DNA of 64,000 nucleotides, from positions 331,736-395,735 of the forward strand of contig NZ_KN882175.1 in NCBI RefSeq assembly GCF_000934755.1. The letters are read 5' to 3'. Positions 51,437 to 61,372 of this stretch are shown here, one piece after another. Position numbers and translations under genes: made by a program. How positions within the stretch are numbered: position 1 is the first letter of the stretch; every line of letters begins with the position of its first letter. The notes below the pieces were generated by a model. The model was not told the DNA's origin, searched no databases, and saw only the letters and a list, made by a program, of their open reading frames with translations. Source of the stretch: Desulfonatronovibrio magnus. Lineage in GTDB: Bacteria; Desulfobacterota; Desulfovibrionia; Desulfovibrionales; Desulfonatronovibrionaceae.

Positions 51437-53158
51437 CCCCAGCATCCAGGTTCTGTTCCCCAGAAATTCCTGCTCCAGATCAGCCCTGTTGGGTGTGAAG
51501 TCAATTTCCCAGGTATCTAAGGTAGTGGCCAGCAGTTGATCCAGCATGGTCAGAGAATTTTCATAACTGATAATGGCCTGGTTCAATGCTAATCGATCAT
51601 CGCGCAGCCGATCCTGGTCCCTGACATAATCCTGGTTTGAAATGCGTCCCATGCGAAACTGGACCTGGCTGACTTCATAATTTTGCTCTGAAAGTTCCAC
51701 AGTTCTTTGAGCCAGTTTAACTCTTTTTAAACTGGATTCTACACTGCGTACAGCATTTATCACCCTGTTCTCAAGATTTTCCATCTCATTGCTGATTCTC
51801 AAATCAACCTTTCTCAGGTTGATTTGTGCCGAAAGCTCAGCTGATTCATGCCTGTATTTTGGCTCTCCATAAATGGGAAGTGGAACTCGCAGGGAAAGAC
51901 CAACATTCCACTCATCCCTTCTGTAGTCAGGGTCCTGCCTCCTGGAATGCCAGCCCTGCCTGTAGCCGGCATCAGCTGAAAGTTCCCACAATTTCTGATT
52001 TTTCGCCTGCATCAGGTCAAGTTGGGCAATTAGTTTCTCATTAAGCACACTAAGGTATTGTGAATTTCGCTCAAAAGCTATTCTGAGACAGTCATTAAGA
52101 TCTGGCTCAACAGCCCTGAATTCTACCTGTTCTGTGGGAATGATTGTGATATCCTGTCCAATATTCAGTAAGCCAAGCAGGTTAAGCTGGGCATCATCCA
52201 GGCTGGCTCTCGCTGATTCAAGAGCAAGTTCCTGTCTGGCCACATTGGCTTCAGACTGGACAATTTCATTGGCTGCTCTTCTGCCTGTGGAAATAAGAAG
52301 TCTGGTCAGTTCCATCTGCTCCCTGGCCTGCTCTAAGGAAGCTTTCTGGATGTTCAAGTCCTGATATACATTCAGCAGGGTTCTATAGCTGGTAATAACA
52401 TTGGTAACAGTATTTATGACCTGGTCCCGAAGGGAACGAACTGCATTTTCCTCACGAATCCTGGCCTTTTCTAAGGAAGCCCTGTTGTATTCAGTTCCAC
52501 CTCCCTTAAGAAGAGGCTGTCTGATATCCACACCCCAGGCTGAATCCATGGGCTCATTTCTCATGGTATCCATCCTTGATGAACTTCTTGCTCTTTCAGC
52601 CCGGTTGTCCCAGATAAAGTTAATTTCTGCTCCTGTAGGTATTCTCTGCCTGACCCTGGTCTCCACGGAAGCACCAGACCTCCTTGACGAAATCCTGGCA
52701 TCTTCCTGGGCACTGCCTCTATATCTTAGTTCATCCTCAGTATATTTGGTATCAGCCAGCAAATTGACCTCAAGATCAGGGTGAAACTCAGTGAGATCCC
52801 GGCGCAAGTTAAACCTTGCCAGCACCCTGTCCAGATAAGCACTCTCAAGATTTCGATTATGGCGAAGGGCCATAAAAACCGCATCAGTCAGGGTCATCTC
52901 CATAACCTGTGGATAGCCGGGACTAAAATCTACCTCCCAGGAATCATGAGCAAGGACTAAACCTGATAAAACAAATAATAGAAAAAGGAGAGAAGCAAGA
53001 GTGCAGCAAAGTTTTGTACCAACTCTAAAACGAATGTTTTTTTTGTCCTTTGCAAGCAGGGGCCCTAAGGGATTCAGGCTTGTGAAGCATGCCTGATTCA
53101 CATGAGATGTATAATGCTGTTTACCGGGCATTATTGCAAAAATGAGTTTATTATGCAT
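51431..53158 (-). CDS. TolC-like outer-membrane efflux protein
   Basis: 575 residues; the domain has two outer-membrane-factor repeats (EMTLTDAVFMALRHNRNLES; NDCLRIAFERNSQYLSVLNE) with long helices rich in Gln, Glu and Arg. The signal peptide (CTLASLLFLLFVLSGLVLAH) sits at about residues 49-70, so about 45 residues precede it. No later start codon or good ribosome site was found, so the start is unsure. The mature N-terminus (SWEVDFSP) and the C-terminus (TWEIDFTP) carry the same short motif. The likely outer-membrane channel for the adaptor, ATPase and permease below it. Confidence 0.9.
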   Translation of the reverse strand: MHNKLIFAIMPGKQHYTSHVNQACFTSLNPLGPLLAKDKKNIRFRVGTKLCCTLASLLFLLFVLSGLVLAHDSWEVDFSPGYPQVMEMTLTDAVFMALRHNRNLESAYLDRVLARFNLRRDLTEFHPDLEVNLLADTKYTEDELRYRGSAQEDARISSRRSGASVETRVRQRIPTGAEINFIWDNRAERARSSSRMDTMRNEPMDSAWGVDIRQPLLKGGGTEYNRASLEKARIREENAVRSLRDQVINTVTNVITSYRTLLNVYQDLNIQKASLEQAREQMELTRLLISTGRRAANEIVQSEANVARQELALESARASLDDAQLNLLGLLNIGQDITIIPTEQVEFRAVEPDLNDCLRIAFERNSQYLSVLNEKLIAQLDLMQAKNQKLWELSADAGYRQGWHSRRQDPDYRRDEWNVGLSLRVPLPIYGEPKYRHESAELSAQINLRKVDLRISNEMENLENRVINAVRSVESSLKRVKLAQRTVELSEQNYEVSQVQFRMGRISNQDYVRDQDRLRDDRLALNQAIISYENSLTMLDQLLATTLDTWEIDFTPNRADLEQEFLGNRTWMLGD

Positions 53159-53201
53159 AAATAACGATAAGTTTAGTCAAACAGGATAGTTTGGTCATGG
53201 C

Positions 53202-54146
53202 TCAGGCCCCTTTAAGCTCTTTAACATGGGCCGCGCATGAAGCAGTCAGACCGGGAAGATCATAACCACCTTCCAACACAGAAACAACTTTGCCCTGAGC
53301 ATACTGGTCAGCTATATCTAAGGCAATCCTGGTCAATACACTGAAATCCTCCACATCAAGTGCCATTCTGCACAAAGGGTCTCCACGCAAGGCATCAAAA
53401 CCGGCTGAAACCAGTACAAGCTGAGGTCTGTAATTCTCCATGGCAGGAACCAGTCTGTCCTTGAAAGCAGCAATAACTTCACTGCCGTCAGTTCCGGCCG
53501 GGAAAGGAATATTCATGGTTGTGCCCTGCCCTTCTCCAGTTCCGGTTTCATTATAATTACCGGTGAAAGGATACCACATGGACTGATGGGTACTGAAGAA
53601 AAATACCTCTTTATACTCATAAAAAGACTCCTGAGTCCCGTTGCCGTGATGGGCATCCCAGTCAATAATCAGTATTCTGTCCATGCCATATTTTTCCCAG
53701 GCATACCATGCACCAATTGCAATATTGTTGAACAGGCAAAACCCCATTCCAACATTGGGGCGGGCATGGTGACCTGGAGGACGAACAGCACAAAAGGCAT
53801 TCCTGCATTCACCGCCAACAACCAGGTCAATGGCATCCAGAACTGATCCAGTGGCTACAAGAGCTGCATCCCATGACCCAGAGCTTACTCCGGTATCAGG
53901 AAAACCAAGTGATGAATATCCACCTGCAATTCTCTCCTGCACCAGTTGCACATAAGGTCTGGCATGATTGTAAACAATTTCCTCAGACAGAGCCTTGCGT
54001 GGAACAGGATAGAGCAAGTCAGAAAAGTGTTCATGATTTTTCAAAGTATTCATGATTGCCCTCAGCCGGTCCGCGTTTTCAGGATGGCCTGGACCGGCTG
54101 AATGGGTCAGAAATACTGGATCATAAAATATTGCTGTCTGAGACAT
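53202..54146 (-). CDS. Histone deacetylase family protein (class II type)
   Basis: 314 residues. RPPGHHARPNVGMGFCLFNN carries the catalytic His pair; DWDAHHGNGTQ gives the Zn-binding Asp and His; VSAGFDALRGDPL carries the third ligand; LEGGYDL the Tyr. Bacterial members act on acetylpolyamines, acetoin-type compounds or acetyl-lysine; the substrate here is not defined. GAGGAA precedes the ATG. It lies 43 bp upstream of the TolC-like gene, on the same strand. Confidence 0.94.
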   Translation of the reverse strand: MSQTAIFYDPVFLTHSAGPGHPENADRLRAIMNTLKNHEHFSDLLYPVPRKALSEEIVYNHARPYVQLVQERIAGGYSSLGFPDTGVSSGSWDAALVATGSVLDAIDLVVGGECRNAFCAVRPPGHHARPNVGMGFCLFNNIAIGAWYAWEKYGMDRILIIDWDAHHGNGTQESFYEYKEVFFFSTHQSMWYPFTGNYNETGTGEGQGTTMNIPFPAGTDGSEVIAAFKDRLVPAMENYRPQLVLVSAGFDALRGDPLCRMALDVEDFSVLTRIALDIADQYAQGKVVSVLEGGYDLPGLTASCAAHVKELKGA

Positions 54147-54164
54147 TGTTATTCCTCATCATAA

Positions 54165-54194
54165 GACTAATGCGGGCTGTCCCAAAACCCAGCT
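54165..54194 (+). repeat. R1 head fragment, copy 6
   Basis: ACTAATGCGGGCTGTCCCAA plus AACCCAGCT, then divergence. Only the head is recognisable. Confidence 0.65.
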
Positions 54195-54320
54195 GACACC
54201 GGGATCGTCAGGGCACGGGATAACAGGACATTTTTTGTTGTAAAGATAAACACTCAAAGACTTTCATATTAGAAAAGCAGGCCCAACTCAATATTTTTTT
54301 ATCATAATATTTTGAAATTG

Positions 54321-54502
54321 GTATCTGTTTAGCGCTTTGCATGTGGCATGGCTTCCTGCCCGGAGGCATACAGCCCGGAGGGGGACTGGCTCTTCCGGGA
54401 CCCACTTGTCCCAAAAAATGAGATATTTTAAGCACAAAATGATGTTCAAGTGGGTCCCGGAGTGCCTGTCCCCTGCTTTCCTTAAAAGCGCTAAACAGAT
54501 AC
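54321..54502 (-). repeat. R3 structured repeat, copy C (reverse)
   Basis: Same 18-bp inverted ends as copy A. Inner stem CCGGGACCCACTTG (54395-54408) with a perfect complement at 54447-54460. Relative to copy A the stem mismatch is repaired. The pseudoknot arm reads ATGCC instead of GTGCC. With the R1 fragment this occupies most of the gap before the glycosylase gene. Confidence 0.88.
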
Positions 54503-54670
54503 TGAAGTTGAACTTTGTCCTGACTCTGGAAACCCAGCATCTCAGCAACAGAAATAATATAGTCCACCTACAGGGAATAAGTTTCGTAGAAACAATATAA
54601 AAACTTGAGTATTGGCCCTGATTCTGTAAAAATGATCCCATTCAGCACTTTGGAACTTGAGAATTCAAAC

Positions 54671-55360
54671 ATGAATATCCTTAAAATGAACAGAGCCAGC
54701 CTTCTGCTTGAAATGTATCAGGCCATGTACGACAAGCTTGGACCCAGCAATTGGTGGCCGGGAGAAACCCCTTTTGAGGTGGCGGTAGGCGCCATCCTTA
54801 CTCAGAATACAAACTGGAAAAATGTAGAAAAGGCCATTCTCAACCTCAAATCCCGTCAGATGCTGGAACCGGATAAAATGTTTTTCATGACTGATGAAAC
54901 CATGGCCTCACTTATCAGGCCTGCAGGATATTTCAGAATAAAAACCCGGCGTCTTAAAAATTTTCTCCTTTTTCTTCACAATGAATGCGGTCTGAATATT
55001 TCCGTATTGGAAAAATACAACGTTGATGCTGTTCGGGAAAAACTATTACTGGTCAAAGGAATTGGACCTGAAACTGCGGACAGCATTATTCTTTATGCCC
55101 TGAACAAACCAAGCTTTGTAGTGGACACTTACACGCAGCGCCTTCTAAACCGGCACGGCATCATCCACGAAGATGCCGGTTACGACGAAATAAGAGAAAT
55201 GTTCATGTCTAACCTGCCTGAGGATACTTACCTGTATAATGAATACCATGCCCTGCTGGTCAGGGTAGCTAAAAAGTGGTGCAGAAAAAAACAACCCCAA
55301 TGCGCAGACTGCCCGCTTGAAAGATTTCTCAGCGACAATGCAGCACTTCATACTCCATGA
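54671..55360 (+). CDS. HhH-GPD DNA glycosylase, MagIII/endonuclease III-like
   Basis: 229 residues from the ATG at 54671; the frame opens earlier at a TTG, and the start is not certain. The helix-hairpin-helix LLVKGIGPETADSIILYALN and catalytic Asp in VVDTYTQRLLNRHG are present. The position of the endonuclease III lyase Lys is Glu (GIGPETAD), as in MagIII-type 3-methyladenine glycosylases, so a glycosylase without AP lyase activity is expected. The iron-sulfur motif has three cysteines (WCRKKQPQCADC) and lacks the fourth. Confidence 0.88.
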   Translation: MNILKMNRASLLLEMYQAMYDKLGPSNWWPGETPFEVAVGAILTQNTNWKNVEKAILNLKSRQMLEPDKMFFMTDETMASLIRPAGYFRIKTRRLKNFLLFLHNECGLNISVLEKYNVDAVREKLLLVKGIGPETADSIILYALNKPSFVVDTYTQRLLNRHGIIHEDAGYDEIREMFMSNLPEDTYLYNEYHALLVRVAKKWCRKKQPQCADCPLERFLSDNAALHTP

Positions 55361-56475
55361 TTAAAGCAACCTCTTTTCAGCGTATAGTGCTAAGCCTGAG
55401 TCTGGTCTTGATTTTTCTGTGTACAGGTTCCACTGATATGGCGGCTGAAAACATTGAGTCACAGATTGAACAGCGCCGTCAGGAACTTCTCAGACAGCAA
55501 AGAACTGTGGAAAGACTGTCCCAGCAGGAAAGAGAAACATATTCAAGGCTGGCCCGGGCAGAAGACCGGCTGGATAAGCTTGCTCACGACGTAGCCTCTC
55601 ACGAAAAACGGTTAGAAGAACTGGCTGAGCGTGAACAGGAAATACGCAATGAATATGAAGCTCTGTCATCGCAACGAGCAGAAACAAGAGATGAGCTGAG
55701 TCTTATGCTCCAGAATATCTGGCCCATATTCCTTGAAAGTCGTGGATCAAGTGCGGCAGATATGCTCAAATGGAACGAGCTGGACCGGCATATATCATGG
55801 TTGCGGGCAATTTACGATGCTGCCCGTGAGCAATACGCTCTCTTGCAGACCCAGTCAGCTGACGTTGCCTCCAGTCTGGTCCGTCTTCAGTCCATGCAGG
55901 AAGAACAAAAGAATCAAATGCAGCGTACTGATGCAGTCAGAGGGCAAATGCTCAATGAAAAACTGGCTTATTTAAATGAACTGCAGGAAATACGGGCTCA
56001 AAGGCTTGCCGGAGAAGAGGTGGTCAATGAAATAATGCAGATCATCGAAAATCTGCGATTTCGCCTCCAGGCCGTTGAGGACAGAGAATTTCCAACTTTG
56101 AAAGGTACTTTGTTTCCCCCGGCTGAAGGCAATACCATTGCATCTTTTAATGCTTCTGCAGATCCCCCGCACAATGGACTTAGCATAGCTCTGATGGAAA
56201 ACGCGCCCGTGCATTCGGTCTCCTGGGGCAAAGTGGTACATAACGGCACATTGCGCGGCTTTGGAAGAGTGGTTATAATACTACATGGCAATGATTATTA
56301 CAGCCTGTATGCTTATCTCGCAGACAGCCACCTGCAGGTGGGCCAGGATGTGGAAAAAGGAGAACAGATCGGGTTGGCTGGATATTATCCTCAAATAAAC
56401 TCCCACGGTATTTATTTTGAATTGCGTTTTAAGCAAAAAGCCATTAACCCTGACCCGTGGATAGCAGGCCGCTGA
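55357..56475 (+). CDS. EnvC-like murein hydrolase activator (degenerate LytM)
   Basis: 372 residues with a signal peptide (cut near MAAEN, about residue 30), a long coiled coil (about 30-240) and a C-terminal M23/LytM domain. The domain has HNGLSIALMENAPVHSVSWG and SHGIYFELRFKQKAINPDPW, where the metal ligands are partly lost, as in EnvC, which activates amidases rather than cutting murein. It overlaps the glycosylase gene by 4 bp and is followed by ctpA, the common envC-ctpA-yibQ order. Confidence 0.93.
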   Translation: MIKATSFQRIVLSLSLVLIFLCTGSTDMAAENIESQIEQRRQELLRQQRTVERLSQQERETYSRLARAEDRLDKLAHDVASHEKRLEELAEREQEIRNEYEALSSQRAETRDELSLMLQNIWPIFLESRGSSAADMLKWNELDRHISWLRAIYDAAREQYALLQTQSADVASSLVRLQSMQEEQKNQMQRTDAVRGQMLNEKLAYLNELQEIRAQRLAGEEVVNEIMQIIENLRFRLQAVEDREFPTLKGTLFPPAEGNTIASFNASADPPHNGLSIALMENAPVHSVSWGKVVHNGTLRGFGRVVIILHGNDYYSLYAYLADSHLQVGQDVEKGEQIGLAGYYPQINSHGIYFELRFKQKAINPDPWIAGR

Positions 56476-56552
56476 TAAGAAGTCTAAACTGTTAATATAA
56501 ATCTGCCACCATGAATTTTACCAATAAAGATCCCAATAAGCTGGAGGAGATA

Positions 56553-57839
56553 ATGCGAGTCAACCATTTAATAGGTATTTTTGTAATTCTGTTTGTCATA
56601 ATGATTCTGCCCTGGACAGGTCAGGCCAGAGAGGATCAATATGAAAGCCTGAAAAGATTCAGTCAGGTCATGCACCTGATAGAAGAAAACTATGTCCACG
56701 AAAAAGAACGGGAATATCTTCTGCAGGGTGCCATTGAGGGAATGCTGCAAAAGCTTGATCCCCACTCAGCTTATGTGTCCTTAGATGAACTGCGCATGAT
56801 GCAGGAAGACTTTTCCGGAGAATTTGGAGGTATAGGTATTCAAATCGGCATGAGAGAAAATCAGCTCGTGGTCATTGCCCCCATTGAAGACACTCCTGCT
56901 CACAAGGCCGGCCTGCAGCCCGGAGATATGATTCTTGAAGTGGATTCCAAATCCACACAGGGCATGAGCTTGACAGATGCTGTTCGACTTATTCGCGGCC
57001 CCAAAGGTGAGGCAGTTGTGCTCACCATCTTGTCGAGAGAAGACAATAAGCCCAAAAAAGTGGAAATTGTCCGCGATACAATTCCCGTGCATTCCGTAAG
57101 AAGCTTAGAGCTGGAACCTGGCTATATTCAGCTGCGCATCACTGATTTCAAAGGCAATACTACTGATGACCTGCGCCAGGAAATTGAGAAGTACGCTTCT
57201 AACCAGATACTTAAAGGGCTGATACTGGACCTGCGCAACAACCCCGGAGGACTCCTGGATCAGGCTGTATCCGTAGCCGATCTTTTCATGGATCAGGGCT
57301 TGATAGTTTATACCCAGGGCAGAGATGAAAGGCAACGCAAGGACTACACAGCTGGAAGAAGGTCAGCTGATGCCACAACTCCCATGATTGTACTTATCAA
57401 CGCTGGTTCAGCTTCTGCATCGGAGATTGTGGCCGGAGCGCTCCAGGACAGCAACAGGGCGCTGGTCATTGGTGAAAACACATTTGGCAAAGGATCAGTT
57501 CAAAGCATCATACCCTTGTCTGATGGATCTGCCATAAAGCTGACCATTGCCCTTTATTACACCCCCAGTGGAAGGTCCATCCAGGCAGAAGGCATATCCC
57601 CGGATCTGCGCATACCTTTTGAGCGAAAGCAGGTAAGTGAGGAGGAAGGCTCACAGCATCCGGCCCTGCGTGAATCCGGCCTGCAGATGCATCTGAGAAA
57701 TCCGGAAATGCGAGATCAGGAAGATTTAGATCAAAGTGAGGAAGTAATGGAACTCTTGGCCCAGGATAATCAATTGCGTCTTTCTCTGGAAATCCTGAAA
57801 TCAATGCCCAGAATAAAAGAGCTTACTACGACAAGATAA
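56553..57839 (+). CDS. ctpA: C-terminal processing protease CtpA (S41)
   Basis: 428 residues from 56553, behind GGAGG (56543-56547); the frame is open 14 codons upstream. A signal anchor (IGIFVILFVIMILPWTG), a PDZ domain (GIGIQIGMRENQLVVIAPIE to AVRLIRGPKGEAV) and the S41 core: nucleophile Ser in NAGSASASEIVAGAL, Lys in GENTFGKGSVQ. It processes periplasmic proteins or murein hydrolases. It ends 7 bp before the deacetylase gene. Confidence 0.96.
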   Translation: MRVNHLIGIFVILFVIMILPWTGQAREDQYESLKRFSQVMHLIEENYVHEKEREYLLQGAIEGMLQKLDPHSAYVSLDELRMMQEDFSGEFGGIGIQIGMRENQLVVIAPIEDTPAHKAGLQPGDMILEVDSKSTQGMSLTDAVRLIRGPKGEAVVLTILSREDNKPKKVEIVRDTIPVHSVRSLELEPGYIQLRITDFKGNTTDDLRQEIEKYASNQILKGLILDLRNNPGGLLDQAVSVADLFMDQGLIVYTQGRDERQRKDYTAGRRSADATTPMIVLINAGSASASEIVAGALQDSNRALVIGENTFGKGSVQSIIPLSDGSAIKLTIALYYTPSGRSIQAEGISPDLRIPFERKQVSEEEGSQHPALRESGLQMHLRNPEMRDQEDLDQSEEVMELLAQDNQLRLSLEILKSMPRIKELTTTR

Positions 57840-57846
57840 TCCCATC

Positions 57847-59190
57847 ATGGCCTCAGCAGCAAAAAAAGGAAAGAAAAAGAAAAAAACCACGTCCTCCAGG
57901 AAACGGACTCCACTTCTCGGAGTCCGTTCCCTGTTGTGGACTGCGGCTTTTGGTACAACTTTGCTATGCCTGATTGCCATCCTGCTTCTGCCTCATAAGC
58001 AGGACCCTGTGACAACCCATACTGTAAGCGAGAAAGCTCCAGCCCCGACATACAAGCAGCCTGAGCAGTCTGTTGCAGTTCGTGAACCTGTAAAGCCCGA
58101 ACCTCCGGAGCCTGCTGCACCCAGACCTTTCATGTATGAAGAGCGCATAGGTGCCAACTTTGACCTCAGGGTCTGGGAGGCGGATATGGCCCTTTTACAG
58201 ACCATGTCCCTCACTGATCAAACCAATGATCTCATGGTACACAAGAAGGTTGAGAACAGATTTTTTTACGGCACACCATATCATTATCAGGAAATTGAAA
58301 TTTATACAGCAACCCCGAGGGACGAGTTCATTGGCAAGCTGGCCAATTCTCTGAAAAGATTTTTGTCCAATGCCACCCTTGAGCAGGGCCTTAATCCCAA
58401 TGTCTGGAACATAAACATTGACGGCAAAAAGACCCATAAACTTTTTCTTGAAAAAATCATAGAAAAGCCCCTGCCCGGATCTGGCAAGATGGCCATTATT
58501 ATCGACGATCTCGGAGGCAGTCTTGGATACGCCCGGCGGCTTGACCAGCTGGATTTCCCTGTGGTTTTTTCCATTTTGCCGTTCATGGACGGCACCCGCA
58601 GTGTATCTGATTACGCCAGGGCCAATAATGTTGAAATCATGCTTCACCTGCCCATGGAACCTCTGGGCTACCCCCAGGGTATTGAACCGGGCCCTGGAGC
58701 CCTTTTTGTGGGCATGGACTCCAATGAGATCAGAAAGAGAGTTCTGGACAATATCGAGCAGGTGCCCGGAGCCATCGGGGTCAATAATCATATGGGATCA
58801 AGATTCACCCAGGACTCGGATGGCATGTCAACAGCCTTGGAAATCATTGGCAGCAAAGGCCTTTTTTTCCTTGACAGTCTTACTACACCTCGCAGCGTAG
58901 CCAAAGATGTGGCAGCCCGGAAAGGAGTGGATTTTCTCAAGAGACATATCTTTCTGGACAATATCCAGGACAAACAGGCCATACTTTTTCAACTGAGCAA
59001 GGCTGAAAATCTGGCCATCAAACAAGGTATGGCCATTGCCATAGGCCATCCCTATCCTGAAACAATCCAGGCTCTTCAGCACTGGAGTAGAATTCGTAAC
59101 AGCAATGTTGAGGTTGTCAGAATATCCGAGCTGCTTTCAGCCCAGAAATACAGTACAGCCACCCGCAATAATGCAGGCCGGATCAACTGA
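57847..59190 (+). CDS. Divergent polysaccharide deacetylase, YibQ family
   Basis: 447 residues. Basic N-terminus, one membrane anchor (about 30-50), a Pro-rich linker, a middle region and a NodB-like deacetylase fold: KMAIIIDDLGGSLGYARRLD, MLHLPMEPLGYPQG, NNHMGSRFTQDSDGM. The family is an envelope carbohydrate esterase relative of unknown substrate, nearly always next to ctpA and envC. Confidence 0.93.
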   Translation: MASAAKKGKKKKKTTSSRKRTPLLGVRSLLWTAAFGTTLLCLIAILLLPHKQDPVTTHTVSEKAPAPTYKQPEQSVAVREPVKPEPPEPAAPRPFMYEERIGANFDLRVWEADMALLQTMSLTDQTNDLMVHKKVENRFFYGTPYHYQEIEIYTATPRDEFIGKLANSLKRFLSNATLEQGLNPNVWNINIDGKKTHKLFLEKIIEKPLPGSGKMAIIIDDLGGSLGYARRLDQLDFPVVFSILPFMDGTRSVSDYARANNVEIMLHLPMEPLGYPQGIEPGPGALFVGMDSNEIRKRVLDNIEQVPGAIGVNNHMGSRFTQDSDGMSTALEIIGSKGLFFLDSLTTPRSVAKDVAARKGVDFLKRHIFLDNIQDKQAILFQLSKAENLAIKQGMAIAIGHPYPETIQALQHWSRIRNSNVEVVRISELLSAQKYSTATRNNAGRIN

Positions 59191-59250
59191 ACCAGGCCAT
59201 AACAAAGCCCTTCTCTTTATGGGCAAGAAAACTTTAATAAAGGAGTGACA

Positions 59251-59673
59251 ATGACCCAGCAAACCCTGTCCATCATCAAACCCGATGCCACACAAAGAAA
59301 CCTGCAGGGAGCAATCCTCAAAATGATTCAGGATGCAGGACTCAAAATTACTGCCATGAAAATGATTCACCTGAGCAAAAAACAGGCTGAAGGTTTTTAC
59401 GCGGTTCACAGTGATAAACCTTTTTTTGACAGCCTGACCGATTTCATGTGCTCAGGACCAGTGGTGGTAAGTGTTCTGGAAGGCCAGGACGCCATAAGCA
59501 AATACCGGGAAGTTATGGGAGCCACCAATCCGGCCAATGCCGATGAAGGAACAATCCGCAAGGCATTTGCGCTGGATATTGAAAAGAACTCGGTACATGG
59601 TTCAGATGCTCCGGAAACAGCAGCAACAGAAATCGCATACTTTTTCAATCAGCTGGAGATAGTAAGGTCATGA
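59251..59673 (+). CDS. ndk: Nucleoside diphosphate kinase
   Basis: 140 residues from [20 protein letters not shown] 59251 is chosen because AAAGGAG ends 6-7 nt before it, while the in-frame GTG at 59245 would be too close. The phospho-His is His116 in [13 protein letters not shown]. It equalises NTP pools. It overlaps proC by 4 bp. Confidence 0.97.
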   Translation: MTQQTLSIIKPDATQRNLQGAILKMIQDAGLKITAMKMIHLSKKQAEGFYAVHSDKPFFDSLTDFMCSGPVVVSVLEGQDAISKYREVMGATNPANADEGTIRKAFALDIEKNSVHGSDAPETAATEIAYFFNQLEIVRS

Positions 59674-60476
59674 CCATTAGTATTGGTTTCATCGGGGCGG
59701 GCAACATGGGCGGCGCAATGATCGCCGGGCTTGCCCCGGGCAAGGATCTGCAAATTCATGTTTTTGATCCGGATCAGGACCGAGTTGGTGCTCTTGTTCA
59801 AAAGTACGGTATACAAGCCGCGTCAACCCCCATGGACGTTGCTGACAAGAGTTCGTACATTTTTTACGCAGTCAAGCCCGGGCTGATGAAATCGGTAATC
59901 CAACAGACTTTGCCTCTAATCAATGAGACAAAATGTATACTGTCCATAGCCGCAGGAGTGCAAATCAGGAACCTGATTCTGTGGTCGGACAACAAATGTC
60001 CGGTAGTTCGAATCATGCCCAACACTCCGGCTCTTGTGGACCGGGGTGTCTTTGCGCTTTGTCTGGAACACTCCCTTCTTGGTTCAGATCAAAAAGATTT
60101 AATTACTGCCCTGCTCAACCGTCTTGGGCAGACCTTCATCCTTCCGGAAAAATCATTTGATGCTTTTACAGGGCTTATCGGCTCTGGTCCGGCCTATGTA
60201 TTTTATTTCATGGAAAGCATGGTGGAAGCAGGTGTGCTGGAAGGGCTGGATCGCAAGACAACAACAGCCATGGTCAGGGAGTTGTTCGCAGGTTCTGCCC
60301 AGATGACCTTTATGCAGGATACCTGCATTTCCGGACTGAGGGAAATGGTCACATCTCCTGGCGGAACCACCATCCAGGGTCTTAAAACCCTGGATAAAAG
60401 AGCGGTCAGGGCTGCCATTATGGAAGCCGTAGAAAAGGCAACTCAAAAAAGTGCTGAACTGGGCAGGGATTCATGA
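59670..60476 (+). CDS. proC: Pyrroline-5-carboxylate reductase
   Basis: Last step of proline synthesis. 268 residues: Rossmann [31 protein letters not shown], and the C-terminal signature [20 protein letters not shown]. The genome thus has both synthesis (here) and breakdown (putA at 21052) of proline, which may serve as an osmolyte (inference). Confidence 0.97.
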   Translation: MTISIGFIGAGNMGGAMIAGLAPGKDLQIHVFDPDQDRVGALVQKYGIQAASTPMDVADKSSYIFYAVKPGLMKSVIQQTLPLINETKCILSIAAGVQIRNLILWSDNKCPVVRIMPNTPALVDRGVFALCLEHSLLGSDQKDLITALLNRLGQTFILPEKSFDAFTGLIGSGPAYVFYFMESMVEAGVLEGLDRKTTTAMVRELFAGSAQMTFMQDTCISGLREMVTSPGGTTIQGLKTLDKRAVRAAIMEAVEKATQKSAELGRDS

Positions 60477-60516
60477 CTTGCAAACCCAGCCCCACAGGAC
60501 ATTCAAAGGACGCAAC

Positions 60517-61326
60517 TCATAGTAAATGATTGACCGGACCGTCACCATGTCCCAGATCAAAGCTGGTCTCAAGGGCCTTTTGCAGATAATCTCTTGCCTT
60601 TTGCACAGCAGCGGTTATGTCCTGTCCCTTAGCAACATTGGCTGTTATGGCAGCAGAAAGAGTGCAGCCTGTGCCATGGGTATTTCTGGTGCTTATTCTG
60701 GGTCTGACAACAGATACAGGATCAGCGCCGGCAATGCCCAGCCAGTCCACCATTTCATCCTGCACTTCAAAATGCCCGCCCTTTATCAAAACTGCTTTGA
60801 CCCCCATATCCATCAAAATATTCATGGCCTGCAGCACATCTTCCATGGAATCAATGCTGATGCCGCACAGCAGTTCCGCCTCAGGCTTGTTGGGTGTGAT
60901 TAGAGCTGCCAGAGGCAGTATTTCTTTTTTAAGTGCCTGCACAGCATCATCTTTGAGCAGTTTGTGACCTGTCTGGCTGACACAGACCGGGTCAACTACA
61001 AGGGGCAGCTGCTCGCTGCGCAGGACACCGGCAACTTCCTCAATAATCTCTGAAGAAAAAAGCATGCCTGTTTTGGCTGCTTTTACCGGAAAGTCTTCAA
61101 GAACCTTTTCAAGCTGCAGGGCTACAAAACCTGGATCAGGCACATAAATTCCATGCACTCCCATGGTATTTTGAGCAGTCAGCGCCGTTACCACAGAGAG
61201 CCCATAGACATGGTGCATTGTAAATGTCTTTAAATCGGCCTGAATACCGGCCCCACCCCCTGAGTCAGAACCTGCAATGGTCAAGGCACAGCTCACAGCT
61301 GCAGTCATATTTTTATCATTTTTCAT
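60517..61326 (-). CDS. thiD: Hydroxymethylpyrimidine/phosphomethylpyrimidine kinase
   Basis: 269 residues. TIAGSDSGGGAGIQADLKTF, VTALTAQNTMGVHGIY, DPVCVSQTGHKLL and NTHGTGCTLSAAITA (with the catalytic Cys and anion hole) are all present. It makes HMP-PP for thiamine. It follows glnS by 46 bp with no TPP riboswitch visible, so it is probably read from the glnS transcript. Confidence 0.96.
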   Translation of the reverse strand: MKNDKNMTAAVSCALTIAGSDSGGGAGIQADLKTFTMHHVYGLSVVTALTAQNTMGVHGIYVPDPGFVALQLEKVLEDFPVKAAKTGMLFSSEIIEEVAGVLRSEQLPLVVDPVCVSQTGHKLLKDDAVQALKKEILPLAALITPNKPEAELLCGISIDSMEDVLQAMNILMDMGVKAVLIKGGHFEVQDEMVDWLGIAGADPVSVVRPRISTRNTHGTGCTLSAAITANVAKGQDITAAVQKARDYLQKALETSFDLGHGDGPVNHLL

Positions 61327-61372
61327 GCTAAACCTACACTAAATTCTTACCGGAAGGAAAAAGGTATCTGTC

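Noticed and set aside
61327-61372. TPP riboswitch before thiD, or T-box before glnS
   Set aside because: Only 46 bp before thiD, and the glnS upstream region is an R1 repeat with no T-box or THI-box motif.
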